From: Gigaspora rosea
Taxonomy: Eukaryota > Glomeromycota > Glomeromycetes > Diversisporales > Gigasporaceae
Direction: 5' to 3'
Assembly: GCA_003550325.1 (NCBI GenBank)
Contig: QKWP01000026.1
Coordinates: 321,243-385,242, forward strand
DNA length: 64,000 nt
A program made the translations under genes and the position numbers. Shown here one piece after another: positions 12,709-23,439 of the stretch (within the stretch, counting starts at the first letter, position 1; each line of letters opens with the position of its first letter). Under the pieces are notes generated by a model, which did no database searches, was not told the origin of the DNA, and saw nothing but the letters and a program-made list of their open reading frames with translations.

Positions 12709-13278
12709 GAAAATATGCTTAAATTTGACTTTTTTGATCAAAAATCCAAAATTATGCATCTATTCTCCAAATTTTAAGTAAAATAAAAATAATTCTGCCG
12801 ATTTGATGCATTTTTAGGTGCTGAATATGTTTACTTAGTCATAAAATTAGAATTAATTAATAAAAATTTGTGTATTATAAGATTTTATAACATTTTATTA
12901 ATAAAATTCTATAAAATCTCATGATTCATAAAATTTTACTAATTAATTCTAACTTAATTCACTAAGTAAACTTTTTCAGGGCCTAAAAATGCATTAAATC
13001 GGCAGTCTTGTTTTTATTTTACTTGAAATTTGGAGAAAAGATGCTTAAATTTGACTTTTTTGATCAAAAATCCAAAATTATGCATCTATTATCCAAATTC
13101 AAGTAAAATAAAAATAACACTGCCGATTTGATGTATTTTTAGGTGCTGTACAAGTTTACTTAGTGCATAAAGTTAGAATTAATAATAAAAATTTGTGTAT
13201 AATAAGATTTTATAAAATTTTATTAATAAAATTCTATAAAATCTTATGATTTATAAAATTTTACTAATTAATTCTAAC

Positions 13279-13481
13279 TACCGTAAAATACGGACCTGTG
13301 TACCCCCATGTGGTGTACCCTCTGCCAGTTTGAAATGCCAGTTCATGACTTATACCCGGTACATAAGTACAGTATATATAGTAAAATATATTGTTTAATA
13401 TAGTGTAGTTGTACAGTTGTACCCGGTACAATGATTGAGACATGTAAATACCCGGGGTACACAGGTCAGTATTTTACGGTA
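13279..13481. mobile_element. MITE, 203 bp, with ~28-bp TIRs
   Basis: Left TACCGTAAAATACGGACCTG and right (reverse) TACCGTAAAATACTGACCTG. It interrupts an array unit. The empty site is consistent with a 2-bp (AC) or 4-bp (TAAC) duplication. CCCGGTAC words lie inside. Confidence 0.8.
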
Positions 13482-13764
13482 ACTTATATAATGTTCCAAG
13501 GTTTAGCATGACTGTATCATGCAGCTACTCTAATTTTGGTAATCTTTCTGTATGGGTTCATTTTAGTAATATAAAAAATGAAAATTGAATCTAAAAGTTA
13601 TATATATATATATGTTGTTTAACCCCCCCCATAATTTGCTCAATTTAGAGGGAGGGGGTTATGTTAAACATAGATTTAAATTGGAGCAGCCTAAACTTGT
13701 AAAAGACTAAAAAAATAGCTTTGATACTTTGTTAGCAAATTTTTTATTAAGTAAATCAATCCTT

Positions 13765-13971
13765 GTCACAGATCATAATTTAAAATGAAATCTACATTTT
13801 ATACTTAACCTGCTAGCCTTCTAAAACCTATTAATACTTGTTTATTATAATTTTTTTAAACTATCCCTAACCCTAAACCCTAACCCTAAAAAATGCACTC
13901 CAAAAAAATTTAGTTTTCGAGATTTTATACTATCATTTCATTTTAATTTGGATTTCATTATGATCTGTCAC
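13765..13971. mobile_element. MITE, 207 bp, carrying telomere-like repeats
   Basis: Ends GTCACAGATCATAAT and (reverse) GTGACAGATCATAAT. AATCCTT flanks both sides (13758-13764, 13972-13978). The matching place in the other fold-back arm (about 6782) is uninterrupted. The centre carries CCCTAACCCTAAACCCTAAC (about 13864), a degenerate TTAGGG tract. Confidence 0.8.
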
Positions 13972-14452
13972 AATCCTTATTAATAAGACAATTTTATTCA
14001 TTATTATAAGTTCTACTTAACCTCTAAATTTTATAAAAATTGGATGTTCTTTTATTAATTAATTTTATAAAATATATTTTTAACCAAAAAAATCAATTAT
14101 AGTACAAATAAGCTTTTTACAAATAACTATTAATAAAAAATTATTTGAGTTTTATAAAAATTTAGAAGTAGATAGAGTTTATTATAGCAAACAAAATTGT
14201 TTTAAAATAATATTAATTTACTTAATAAAAAAAGCTACTATTAGCAAACTACAATTAGGTTTTATTAAAACTTAAAATTAAAAATTTTGTTTTTTTTGTT
14301 GTATTAGCACCTGACATATTATTGTATATAGTGCTAATTAGTTATTAACTAATTACACAGCATGACAGATATTAAATATCTAGAATATAGCTATGCTTTG
14401 GACAATAAAATAGAGTGACTTTTTAGCATTTTTGGAGGTCTTTTTTAAAATT

Positions 14453-15044
14453 TGTATAATAATTTAAAGATTAAAAAAGGCCCTAATTTCAAAAAATTAA
14501 TAGGGGAAATTGTTAAATATCGCAGGTTAATATGATTGGCCAATTAGATCACAGGATTTTGTGTAACAAAATGAACAAAAGAATAGGAAAAATTACCCAA
14601 AAATTTTAAATAACTTGAAATTTCATTATGTAAACTAGTCTTGAGCTTCTAATTAAAAGTTTTTAGCACTTAATTTTGCATATATATATGCACCCTCTAA
14701 CCTAATATTAATACTAGTTTGGACCCTATCCCTAACTAATAATCATTTTAATTTTATTTAAATATTAACCGCGATATTGCAACCTGCTAAATTTATCAAA
14801 ATACTTAATAGATATATAAATTTAACATATATTATATTTTAATTGGTATAAATTTTAAAGCAACATGTGTTAATTTTAAATTCAGGAGAATCATAAAGCA
14901 ATATGCAATATAAACACTAGTGTAAATTTATATAGTAAATTTTAATTTTTATATTTGTTACTATATAGTAGATCATACATAACTTACTTAGATCTATCTT
15001 TAATTATGTAATACAAGATAATACAACTTTATTTTCTTAATAAA
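14453..15044. other. AT-rich DNA with a weak inverted repeat
   Basis: TTAAATATCGCAGGTTAATA near 14513 pairs imperfectly with ATATTAACCGCGATATTGC near 14764, suggesting a small TIR element. No gene. Confidence 0.4.
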
Positions 15045-15300
15045 ACTAGTTTTATCCTATATCCACTTCTTTAGAGATATTAGGTAACTAGAGTGATCTT
15101 AAACAGTGAACATATTGTGTAACCTCAAACTTTGTTACTGTGGTATATCTAAGTCAGTATGGTGTTTTTAAGAAAACTTAACAAAGAAGATTTAAGGCAA
15201 TTTGCAATTATAAAAGAGGCTACAATTAAAAGTATATGAAAATACTAATAACTGTTTGATTTGTGTAGTTAATAGTTGTTTTATTTATTGTAAAAGTATG
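15045..15300. repeat. Diverged dispersed repeat, copy 1 (possible LTR remnant)
   Basis: Shares TTACTGTGGTAT, TTTGCAATTA, AAGAGGC-ACAATTA and AGTATATGA blocks, in order, with 44070-44400. The better copy has AATAAACCAGAGATTATTCA, as some LTRs do. Ends are undefined. Confidence 0.45.
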
Positions 15301-15600
15301 AAGACTTGATGTTGAACTTGGGGTCCACATCGGCCGCTTTTATACTTTTTGAAATTTTACAAATGTAACAGTCAATATCTTTTACATGTGTATTATATAC
15401 TACAACTACTATTAATAAAATATATAGTATAAATATAATAAAAATGTAATATATGTGATAAATGATATAAATATAATATATAAAATATCAAGAATATAAG
15501 CTATAAATATGATATCTTTTAGATATATCAGATCTAACATTTTTGCCTGCAGCAATCTCCTAGCCAATCAGATTGCTGATCAAAGAGTAAATATAATATT

Positions 15601-16215
15601 TTTTTTTATAACTCCTTTTCGAAGATGCTCAGTGGCATACTTTATTATATATTCTGATATCTATTACATTATATTAATTTAATTATTATGTTTACCCTCC
15701 TTTACTACTAACTGCTTTATTAGTACCTCTTTTGCTCTGTTACCTTTCCCCTTTCTGTGCACGAGCACTTCGATTTCTTTGTTCAATCTATTTTTGATGA
15801 CGAGTGGTAGAATAGGTTCTGAAATAGAGTTACCACATCTTGCTTGTGTATAGCAATACCAAATTTTGTAAATAACGTTAATGTGTATCCACATCGCAGC
15901 TTGTCTTTTTTGTAAATTCTGCTAGTTCCTCAGGTTTGTCACTAAGAAAACTTCTTCCAAACTTTTTTGGAATCTCGCCATTTGAGTCCTTTAGCAACTC
16001 GTATGAGATCTTCTATACCTTTTCACTTACTTTGCAATTGATGCTGAAATGTTTAATTGTTTGTTCCTCTTCTCCCATAGAGGGCAAGTACTGCTGTCTT
16101 GGGTAAAATGCTTTGTTCTAAAGCCCAATAGCAGTGCCCTGTGCTGGAAGTGCCAAAAGACATCTTTTTTTTTTGTTTGCAATCCACCGTGAGTTTTGTC
16201 ACCTCCATAGTTCGG
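15601..16215 (-). mobile_element. 5'-truncated LINE insertion, 615 bp
   Basis: The minus strand carries the 3' end of a non-LTR retrotransposon. A 13-bp target duplication TAAATATAATATT flanks it (15588-15600 and 16216-16228), with an A-run on the minus strand at the 3' edge (about 15600-15609). Target-primed integration with 5' truncation explains the structure. Such an element could supply the machinery for the SINEs in this window. Confidence 0.85.
15679..16213 (-). pseudogene. LINE ORF2 C-terminus (zf-RVT zinc knuckle), decayed
   Basis: Read in its best frames, the minus strand gives HFQHRALLLGFRTKHFTQDS, then a CPL(C)-x-EEEQTIKHFSINC motif. CPxC-x-H-x-C is the zinc-knuckle signature at the C-terminus of many LINE reverse transcriptases. 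The last 71 residues (to a stop at 15679) are open and basic (KGKGNRAKEVLIKQ). A one-base loss in the CPLC codon, further frameshifts and in-frame stops make it non-functional. Reverse transcriptase and endonuclease are absent because the insertion is truncated. Confidence 0.7.
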
Positions 16216-16228
16216 TAAATATAATATT

Positions 16229-17510
16229 AAATGTTTAATGACTCCTATTTTGGCGACCAGAGGTCATACAGGGACAATCAATAGCTCATTCGAACCGTCT
16301 CGGTGAGCTGAGTCGAATGGTGGTAGTTTTACTGAATTCGAATTGCTGTATTGAAAGTTATGCCCGTTTTTGTGATGTTTTATAGGACAATACTAGTGAT
16401 ATGGGTCGATGAAAATCGTGAGCTGGTATCGATTCTAAAAAAGCTCAGGCCAGTTAACTGGGCTAACCTTTTACTATATAATTTTTTTCTAAGCAAAATC
16501 AGTTAATATATCTATATTAAACGTAAAAAGACCATCAGGTAGTTTCTTGTTGAACTTTTGTAATATTAAATGATTTAATTATTATTCTTTTTGTTTTTGA
16601 AAAACCTTTGGCACTTTAGTATTTTATATTAATTAATTGTCTATACTCTGAACATTTCTGATTCTTATATTATATTTGCTATTGCTAATTTATCATCTAA
16701 ATAAGCCAACTTCTCTTATATAATTATAAATGACTAGCTGATTTTTATTCAATTTCTAACCTAAAAATATGTTTAAAAGAGAAATGATTCTAACACTACT
16801 CTTATCAACTGGCCCAGCCCACAAAGTGCAGGCTGAGGGTCGACTCACCTATTAATCTGGCCATTGGGCCAGAGAGGTATTTAAAATCTATATTTACAAT
16901 ATACTCATGTGCATATGTTTTTAAAAAGTTTCACATATTTTTGGCTAGAAATGTGCACAGAATTCACATACTTTGGTCCAAATAGTGCACCAAAATCATT
17001 AGTAAAATTAGAAGATGTGCACATAGAGCACACTGTGCACATAATTTATTGTATGCATATTCTAATTTATTTATATAAATTTAATTATAACAAAGCTATA
17101 TAGTGCACAAGTTTTTAAAATTGTTGACATAAATTATGTATACAATGTGCACAAGATTCACATACTTTTGGAATCAGATTTTATATACTGGGCCAGGGTC
17201 AATCTATATCGCTAGATAAGATACTCATTAGGAGTTGTTCTATTAGCAAAGTATTATATCAATAGTTGATTTTTTTAAGTTTACTTATTTCCATTTTAGA
17301 GAAGATTGAAAATCAAGTGCCCTAGTGATATATTTGTGTTCATCACACCACTTAAATAATTATTTAGCCTAAGTTAGAGTTAGTGTTAGGATTAGATAAT
17401 AGTATAGTTTAGGCCAATTTAGTTAGTGCAGTACTGAAGTAAACAAATAATATTATTGTATAAATTATCATGATATTGGGTTACTTGATTTTTAAGTATT
17501 CTCTAGTCAG
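16229..17510. other. Intergenic DNA; GC-richer island near 16250-16380
   Basis: A GC-richer stretch with CATTCGAACCGTCTCGGTGA then ATGGTGGTAGTTTTA is mirrored at 45282-45330. TGTGCACA(A/G)AATTCACATA words repeat at about 16953 and 17139. No convincing gene. Confidence 0.45.
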
Positions 17511-17517
17511 GGCTGAT

Positions 17518-17893
17518 AATTTTTTGAAGTAACAAATTGTTAATTCTGTCCATGACAAAATCAAATTCTGCAAAATTTATGTGTATTAAAATTTATAATT
17601 TTTGTGTGAATTTTGAATATTCTCAATTAATTTGTTATTTAATCTTCAGATTATTTTGGATATTAAGCAAAAATTTTATCTAACTACACTTGTATTTTAG
17701 GTTTATTTATTTTTTACATCATAACTTTTTAGAAGTTATATTTTTAAAACCTTGTACCTATAAAAAAACTAAATAATTTATAAATCCCTACTTTCTTCAA
17801 CAATTATATACTATTTTTAATATATTCTGTGTTTACAATCTAATTCCATGATTTCTGTAGCATTCCGTGAAATGCAAAAAATCATCAGCCCTG
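17518..17893. mobile_element. hAT-type MITE, 376 bp
   Basis: Ends CAGGGCTGATAATTTTTTG and (reverse) CAGGGCTGATGATTTTTTG. The flanks CTCTAGT (17511-17517) and CCCCAGT (17894-17900) are a duplication differing by two C-to-T changes. The interior has TTCTGCAAAA and CATTCCGTGAAATGC. Related to 3018-3341. Confidence 0.75.
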
Positions 17894-17900
17894 CCCCAGT

Positions 17901-19180
17901 TTTATAAGAGCTAAAAAATCTTTATTAGGTCACTGCTATAAAAATTTTAATTATATTTTTTGCAAATCAGATTTTTTTTTCTATTAAGTGAATCAGTTTT
18001 ACAAACAACTTTAATAAATTGATAATAATATGAATCATTATTTGGTCAGATACCTTATACAATAATTATATAATTAAAATGAGAATTACATAAATTTGTT
18101 ATTATAAATATATTGAGTCTTGAATTCTATTATTTTTATTTGTTTACCAAACAATATAAAATAATGATATATTATAAAAAGACTATCACTATAGAATATT
18201 TAGGTTAGAGATGTTATCCTGCTCCAACTGGTTAGCTTGTGCTTATAACCTGTTGGAACTTTGTATTACATAAAACCAATTTAAGAACTCAGTTTGTATA
18301 AATGTACTAATAATTATGCTTGCATGAGCAGTTTAATAAAACTGCTATTGCTATTACTTTTGTTTATCATAACAATAGTCTAAAGTTTATTACAAATCAA
18401 TATTGCTCACCCAATCTATTCAACTCGTTTGGAGCATAATTTAATAATAAAAATCATGTGACCACAAAAACTTGAGTTCTATCAGGTTCGGTTCCAAACA
18501 GGGCCGAATTGAGTTTTGGTAAGCAGGATAATATTCCTAATTTAAGTCATATGATAAATAAATGATTATATAATAATGATGTAGATTGTGACTATACTTT
18601 TTTGGTAACCTATATATGTGAATCTATTTATAGACAGTTATCAATTTTTCTGAAATCATACAAAACCGATGACTTTACAAAGATTTATAATTATTCAAAT
18701 TTATTTAAAGTCAGTCACATTTTCTAATATTTGAATATTGTTATAGCGGGAACCTATAATAAAGAGTTCCCAGTTCCATTTTACACTATTATGTTATTGT
18801 TCGAAGGACATTACAGTAGAGTCATAGTGACCTGTTTGTGTATGTGTCTGCAAATTACAAATTTTGATTGGCTAGATCAGGTGTACCATAAAAAAACAAC
18901 AATCAAAACAATCCAACTGATGCCTATTGGCTTATATTTGGTTCTTTGGACCCTAAATGACTTTATTTTCCTAGTATAAATAACGGTGAGACTGTCCCAA
19001 ATATGGAATATAGTTATACAAATGTTGGATGATTGTTATATGCTAATCAGCCAATCAAAATTGATAATTTTATAAAAAAAATTGAGCACAAAATCAAAGA
19101 AATTTAATTAAAATTTATATTTAAAATTCAAAATAAATATCACATACAATTATCACATTTAGAGAGAGCATATCTTTATT
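17901..19180. other. AT-rich DNA, probable MITE near 18850-19080
   Basis: AAATTTTGATTGGCTAGATC (about 18859) pairs with AGCCAATCAAAATTGATAA (about 19049), suggesting a small inverted-repeat element. An 82-codon frame at 18731-18979 has no recognised domain. Confidence 0.4.
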
Positions 19181-19195
19181 GATTTAGATCATATT

Positions 19196-19911
19196 TTTTT
19201 TTTTTAAACTTTGGCTATCTCGCCGGTGCATCCTTTATTAAGACTTTGCAATGATACATGAATATACAAATTGTAACGAAGATACAACTAGCCACTCGTA
19301 CACTTTTGGTGTCTAATTTAAGTAGTCCGCCCAAAGGTTCTACACTAGCTGCCATACCTACAACCCGCTATGGGTGTTGCCTATTTAAACCCTCTGATTA
19401 TCAATTGTTTACCAATTCATAGTTAACAAGTTAAATGCCCGACATCCCCCGGCTGCTTTTAAAGTGCCCAGAAGCGATCTGCCGCACCAGACCTAATCTA
19501 CTTAATTCGACGTATCTGGAAGTTTAACCTCATGATCCATGTCCCGCACACTTCAACACAAGGTTTTTCAGCCACCTAATGGTAGCCGAATCGGCCCTTT
19601 TTAGGTTCATTCTGATCACAGTCACCCACCTTCTTTTGGTAGTACTGTCATAGATCTTTACTATTACCACCTAATTCGGGACTTGCCAAACGGGTTTCCA
19701 TTTCTCTGGTTGCCTGGATTTTTCAGTGTAATGTAACAACATTGCGCCATAGCTCCCATACAAGAAGGTGGAACCAAGGTAACAGGCTTTTAACCCAACT
19801 GATCTGAGCCACATGGTTACCGAACACAGGCCTATTTTGAAAACGTCAACAGTGGGATTCAAACTGTCGACCTGCCGCTTGGGGGGTGACACCTTGACCA
19901 CGATTTAGATT
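19196..19911 (-). mobile_element. Full-length tRNA-headed SINE, 716 bp
   Basis: On the minus strand the element starts with GTGGTCAAGGTGTCACCCC (A-box-like TGGTCAAGGTG), followed by GTTTGAATCCC, which is almost a perfect B box. A roughly 600-bp body follows, then TTAATAAAGGATGCACC and a poly(A) (T-run at 19196-19205 on the plus strand). Target duplications GATTTAGATCATATT (19181-19195) and GATTTAGATTATATT (19912-19926) flank it. Pol III transcription and LINE-mediated insertion are inferred. The 76-codon frame at 19671-19901 lies within it and is not a gene. Copy 2 is at 54985-55325. Confidence 0.88.
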
Positions 19912-19926
19912 ATATTAAACTATATT

Positions 19927-20934
19927 CTATATTAAGTTATAACTATTGTTATTTAAAAACTTTAATAATCTCTATATTCGATTCTATAGTATATCTAATA
20001 AACTTGGAAGTTTCGTATGTACTCTTATTCTATTGAAGAAACCTTTAAATATTCATAATTTTGTTCTACACATATTGTATCTACATAAATCTATTACATC
20101 ATAAAACCTAAAAATCTCTTATAACAAAAACAAAAAAAAAGCATTAATATCTGTCATTTATATGTTCTAACTGTTTTTTAACAAAAATTCCATATAACGC
20201 ATGTAAAAAAGATCTTACAATCTAAACTTTACACTTCTCTAAATCATCATTTTAAGCTTTTTGCCTTTTTTTGCGCAACAGGCAAGATTTGGTCAACGTA
20301 GTGATGGTAATTACTTATAAATTCTGCATATAAAGTATAACATGAAGGTCGAGGGATTCAGAGGGATTCAACCAATATTCTTATAATACGGCACGAAAAC
20401 TTCAAGTTTTACTTAATACGCTTTGTGGGTTTACAAAAGAGATAATCTACCCGAGCTTCCGAAAAAAGTACTGTAAACGTATAAGAAAATTTTTTTAAAT
20501 CAATTGTGTAACAATCTACAAAATCGGGGCACTCAGGACGATCACCCTGTTTATACAGTCAGGGATTATACCAAATTAGGAATTACATTCTAGAACGATC
20601 TACAGGTGGATTCTTGAATTTGATTGGCTTTCACGTGCCTTTTACCCCTCAATGTGAAAAAATTTTTTTTGATAATTATCTGAGACCTGGTAAGTTTCGA
20701 ACATATAGTTCAAGGTGTTTAGTTTTAATAATCAAAATTAATCAGCGGCGATCAGCCTTTTTTGCCAAAGTAAATGAGAAGCTAAAAAAAGGTATTCGTT
20801 TTGCACAAAAAGTTAAAACTTGTCATCAATTAACAGTTAATCTTAAGAACCTTTTTAAAATTTGTACATATTTAAGAACGTTTTAAAGTTTTATTACGCT
20901 ATAGTAACTAAAATTTTAATTTATTTATAATTAC
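19927..20934. other. Intergenic DNA, no gene recognised
   Basis: A 90-codon frame (20614-20886, TTG start) has basic stretches but no recognised domain. GAGGGATTCA is repeated near 20352. Confidence 0.4.
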
Positions 20935-20937
20935 TGT

Positions 20938-21510
20938 AGTAAGAATGAACGTAGCACGATAGGTAGATTAAAGATGAGCGTAGCATAGTTAGAACGAATG
21001 TAGTATTATAGTTGGGACAAGCACAATAGTTGACAAACATAGTTCGATAGTTGGGACGAACATAGTACAATAATTGGAACGTAGTAATAATTGGGTTGAA
21101 CATATCATAATTGTAGGGATGAATGTAGTATGATAGTTGGTAGCGCGATAGCAAGAATGAACATAGCAAGATAGTTGGAATGGACATAGCACGATAGTTT
21201 GGTAGATTCAGAATGTTGTAGCACAATAATTGGGACGAATGTAGCATGATAATTGAAACGAATGTTGCATGATAGTTTGGGACAAATGTAGCAATAGCAC
21301 AATAGTTGGGATGAATGTAGCACGATAGTTGGGACGAACATAGCAAGATAGTTGGGACAAACATAGCACGATAGTTGGGACGAACATAGCACAATAATTG
21401 GGACAAGAATAACACAGTAATTAGGTAGATTCGAACGTAAGAATAATAGGTAGATTTGGGATGAACATAGCACGAGAGTTGGTAGATTCGGGACAAACAT
21501 AGCACATGAG
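20938..21510. repeat. Minisatellite, ~23-bp unit
   Basis: About 25 degenerate copies of GTTGGGACGAACATAGCACG(ATA). The period is not a multiple of three, so all frames of the minus strand cycle through the same words and stay open (frames of 194, 131 and 67 codons). None is considered a gene. Confidence 0.9.
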
Positions 21511-21515
21511 TTTTA

Positions 21516-23219
21516 TATTCGTGACATAGTAGTTAGTGTTAGAAATATTGAATTATGGCACTGTAGGATATATTTAGATTTTTAATATAGTACTGTATTA
21601 GATTCTTTATTTTAAAATTCTGAAAATTAATAAAAAATTTAAAAAAATAAAAATAAAAAAAAATTGTTTTTTAAATATTTAAATTTTATTGGCCAATTTT
21701 TATAACACGTGGAATAATCTGGAACAAAATCTAGAACAACCCGACGGATGATCATTACTAAATAAGGTGCGATCTGCAATAGCCAAATATGGTATATTCC
21801 CTGACTGTTATATAAATACAGTACTTGTGTAACGTCTATCCCGGAAATTATCAGATTCGAAAGTCTGTAGGTAAATTACCTAATTTGTATCTTGTTCATC
21901 TTCTTTTTACGATCAAAACAATATTTTTACGATCAAAACAAATATATCATATATAAAGATCTTTTTTTTCCTATCTACTATTAGCACTTTTATATTAACT
22001 TTCTCAATAATATTCCAACTATTTTTATTTGTTTAATATTAAAATTTTCTTTACTTCTAAAGCTTCTTTTTAGATTTTTACATATGTTTTTTATGTTTTA
22101 TAAACTTTTTGTTTATTCGATCACTGGTCAAAAAATACACACGATATGGTGAAGTTGTAAGAAGAAAATTTAAATAAGTAAGTATTGATTAATGTGCCGT
22201 TTCCAGTGCTAGCGACTTGGAAGCAACAATACTTTTTTCGGCTGATTTGAGGACTACTATCTTGGAGAAGAGGTGGTTACGTTCCTTCCTCGAAGAAGTT
22301 TAGAAGGGGTATTGGTTGGGCGAGTCTTACACTGCGTCTGTAATTCTCATGCCTAATATCACTGCCCCCATGATATCGCAGCGCTTTTTACTGTCCGGAT
22401 ATTTTGTAATTTTATTACCCTATATTTTATATTAAACCCTATACTTCTATATCTTGTATCTTTTATTTTTTATTTATCCTTTAATTTATATCTCGTATTT
22501 TATATTCTATATTCTATATATGTATCTTTTTATATTTATTTTTATATACTCTGTATTTTTATATTTCACAAGTTTTTATACTGTATTTTTTGATACTTTT
22601 TATTTTTGTTCTCTTCATTTATATTTTGCATTTTTGCACACCATACTTTACGAGTCACTAAAAAGCGTTTGCAAGTATGCTAAGGTTTTGGGCAAGCCTT
22701 AGTATGCTAAGTGATTTTAGGTCACACAAAGTTAATTGATCTTGCTAGTTAGGTTTAATACCTTAATACTAATCGTTATCGTTTTTTGTTTTTTAGTTCT
22801 ATTAAAAGAACCTGAACGGCATTAGAGAGAAAAAAAAAACTACAAAGTCGAACCAACCCTAAGAGAAAAATTATATAACCGTGGTTAAAAATGGTCGTTG
22901 AAAAATTCATTGCATATATGAGATGGGTTAATAAAGAAAAAGTTGACACATGTAAAAAAAAAAAATTTATTATTAATAAAAATTATGTATAATCTCGATA
23001 AAAAAAATTGAAATGCCCCGTTTTTGTTTTGTATTTTTCGAATTTTTCTCTTTGTTTTTTTTTTGCTTGTTTTGCTTCGTCAAGCCGATCCGGTTCATCA
23101 AATTTTTTACTAAGGAATTAAAACGTTTTGATATAATTTTAATCGTCTGGAAATCCTACCAAATACCTTTGATTTTTGCGGCGCACATGAAATTGATGAC
23201 GATATCATAAAGATTAACT
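21516..23219. other. Intergenic; GC-richer block then pyrimidine-rich tract
   Basis: 22198-22395 is GC-richer and unassigned. 22400-22630 is a T-rich TTTTATATT low-complexity tract. A hydrophobic 65-codon frame at 23013-23210 is a by-product of TTT/TTC runs. Confidence 0.45.
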
Positions 23220-23439
23220 TGAATTATTAAATAATTGGATTAAGAATTAAAAATATATATATATCAATATTAATTTTATATATATATTGATTGAAAAGAT
23301 GATGATGTATATATTCAGGTATAACTTTCCGAATGACAGATTGGATATAAAAAAAAGTTTTTCCCGCTGCAAAAAAATCAAAAAATTTTTTTCTTTCAAA
23401 ATCAAACAATTTCCGTATTAAAAATTAAAATTATTCAAA

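Larger units (their letters stand above)
7091..13278. repeat. Tandem array of about 320-bp units made of two alternating palindromes
   Basis: Each unit has palindrome A, centred on TTTTATTAATAAAATTTTAT with arms carrying AAGTTTACTTAGTGCATAAA, and palindrome B, centred on TTTTTGATCAAAAA with arms containing GGCAGAATT and TTTTATTTTACTTGAAATTT. Clean spacing is seen near 9830, 10150, 10470 and 10790, and again at 12825 and 13150. The array is broken by a retroposon, MITEs and the assembly gap. Confidence 0.85.
11373..13691. mobile_element. TIR pair with TAA duplication inside the array
   Basis: GGCCACTCCAATTTAA at the left and its relative GGCTGCTCCAATTTAA (reverse strand, ending 13691) are flanked by TAA at 11370-11372 and 13692-13694. 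Joining the flanks restores an array sequence. The pair may be one 2.3-kb PIF/Harbinger-like element carrying array units, or two half copies; the assembly gap prevents a decision. Confidence 0.5.
6514..14452. mobile_element. Giant fold-back (long inverted repeat) element, about 7.9 kb
   Basis: The left arm (6514-7090) is the reverse complement of the right arm (13692-14452). Matching landmarks include CCAAAAATGCTAAAAA, AAAGCATAGCTATA, the GGTGCTAATACAACAAAAAA run, and GTAAATCAATC. The right arm is longer only because it carries a 207-bp MITE with its duplication (13758-13978). Between the arms lies a tandem array of palindromic units. No transposase was seen, though 935 bases are unsequenced. 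This resembles fold-back elements, whose arms are long and repeat-rich. Confidence 0.7.

Noticed and set aside
11746..12759. 337-residue open frame
   Set aside because: It consists almost entirely of unknown bases in the assembly gap.
13864..13891. Chromosome end or fusion point
   Set aside because: The telomere-like tract is short and lies inside a MITE with a target duplication.
18220..18330. tRNA gene or SINE head near GGTTAGCTTGTGC
   Set aside because: No cloverleaf pairing or B box at the right spacing could be found by eye.
19671..19901. 76-residue frame on the minus strand
   Set aside because: It lies entirely within the tRNA-headed SINE.
20921..21505. 194-, 131- and 67-residue frames on the minus strand
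   Set aside because: Products of a stop-free 23-bp minisatellite. All frames translate the same words.
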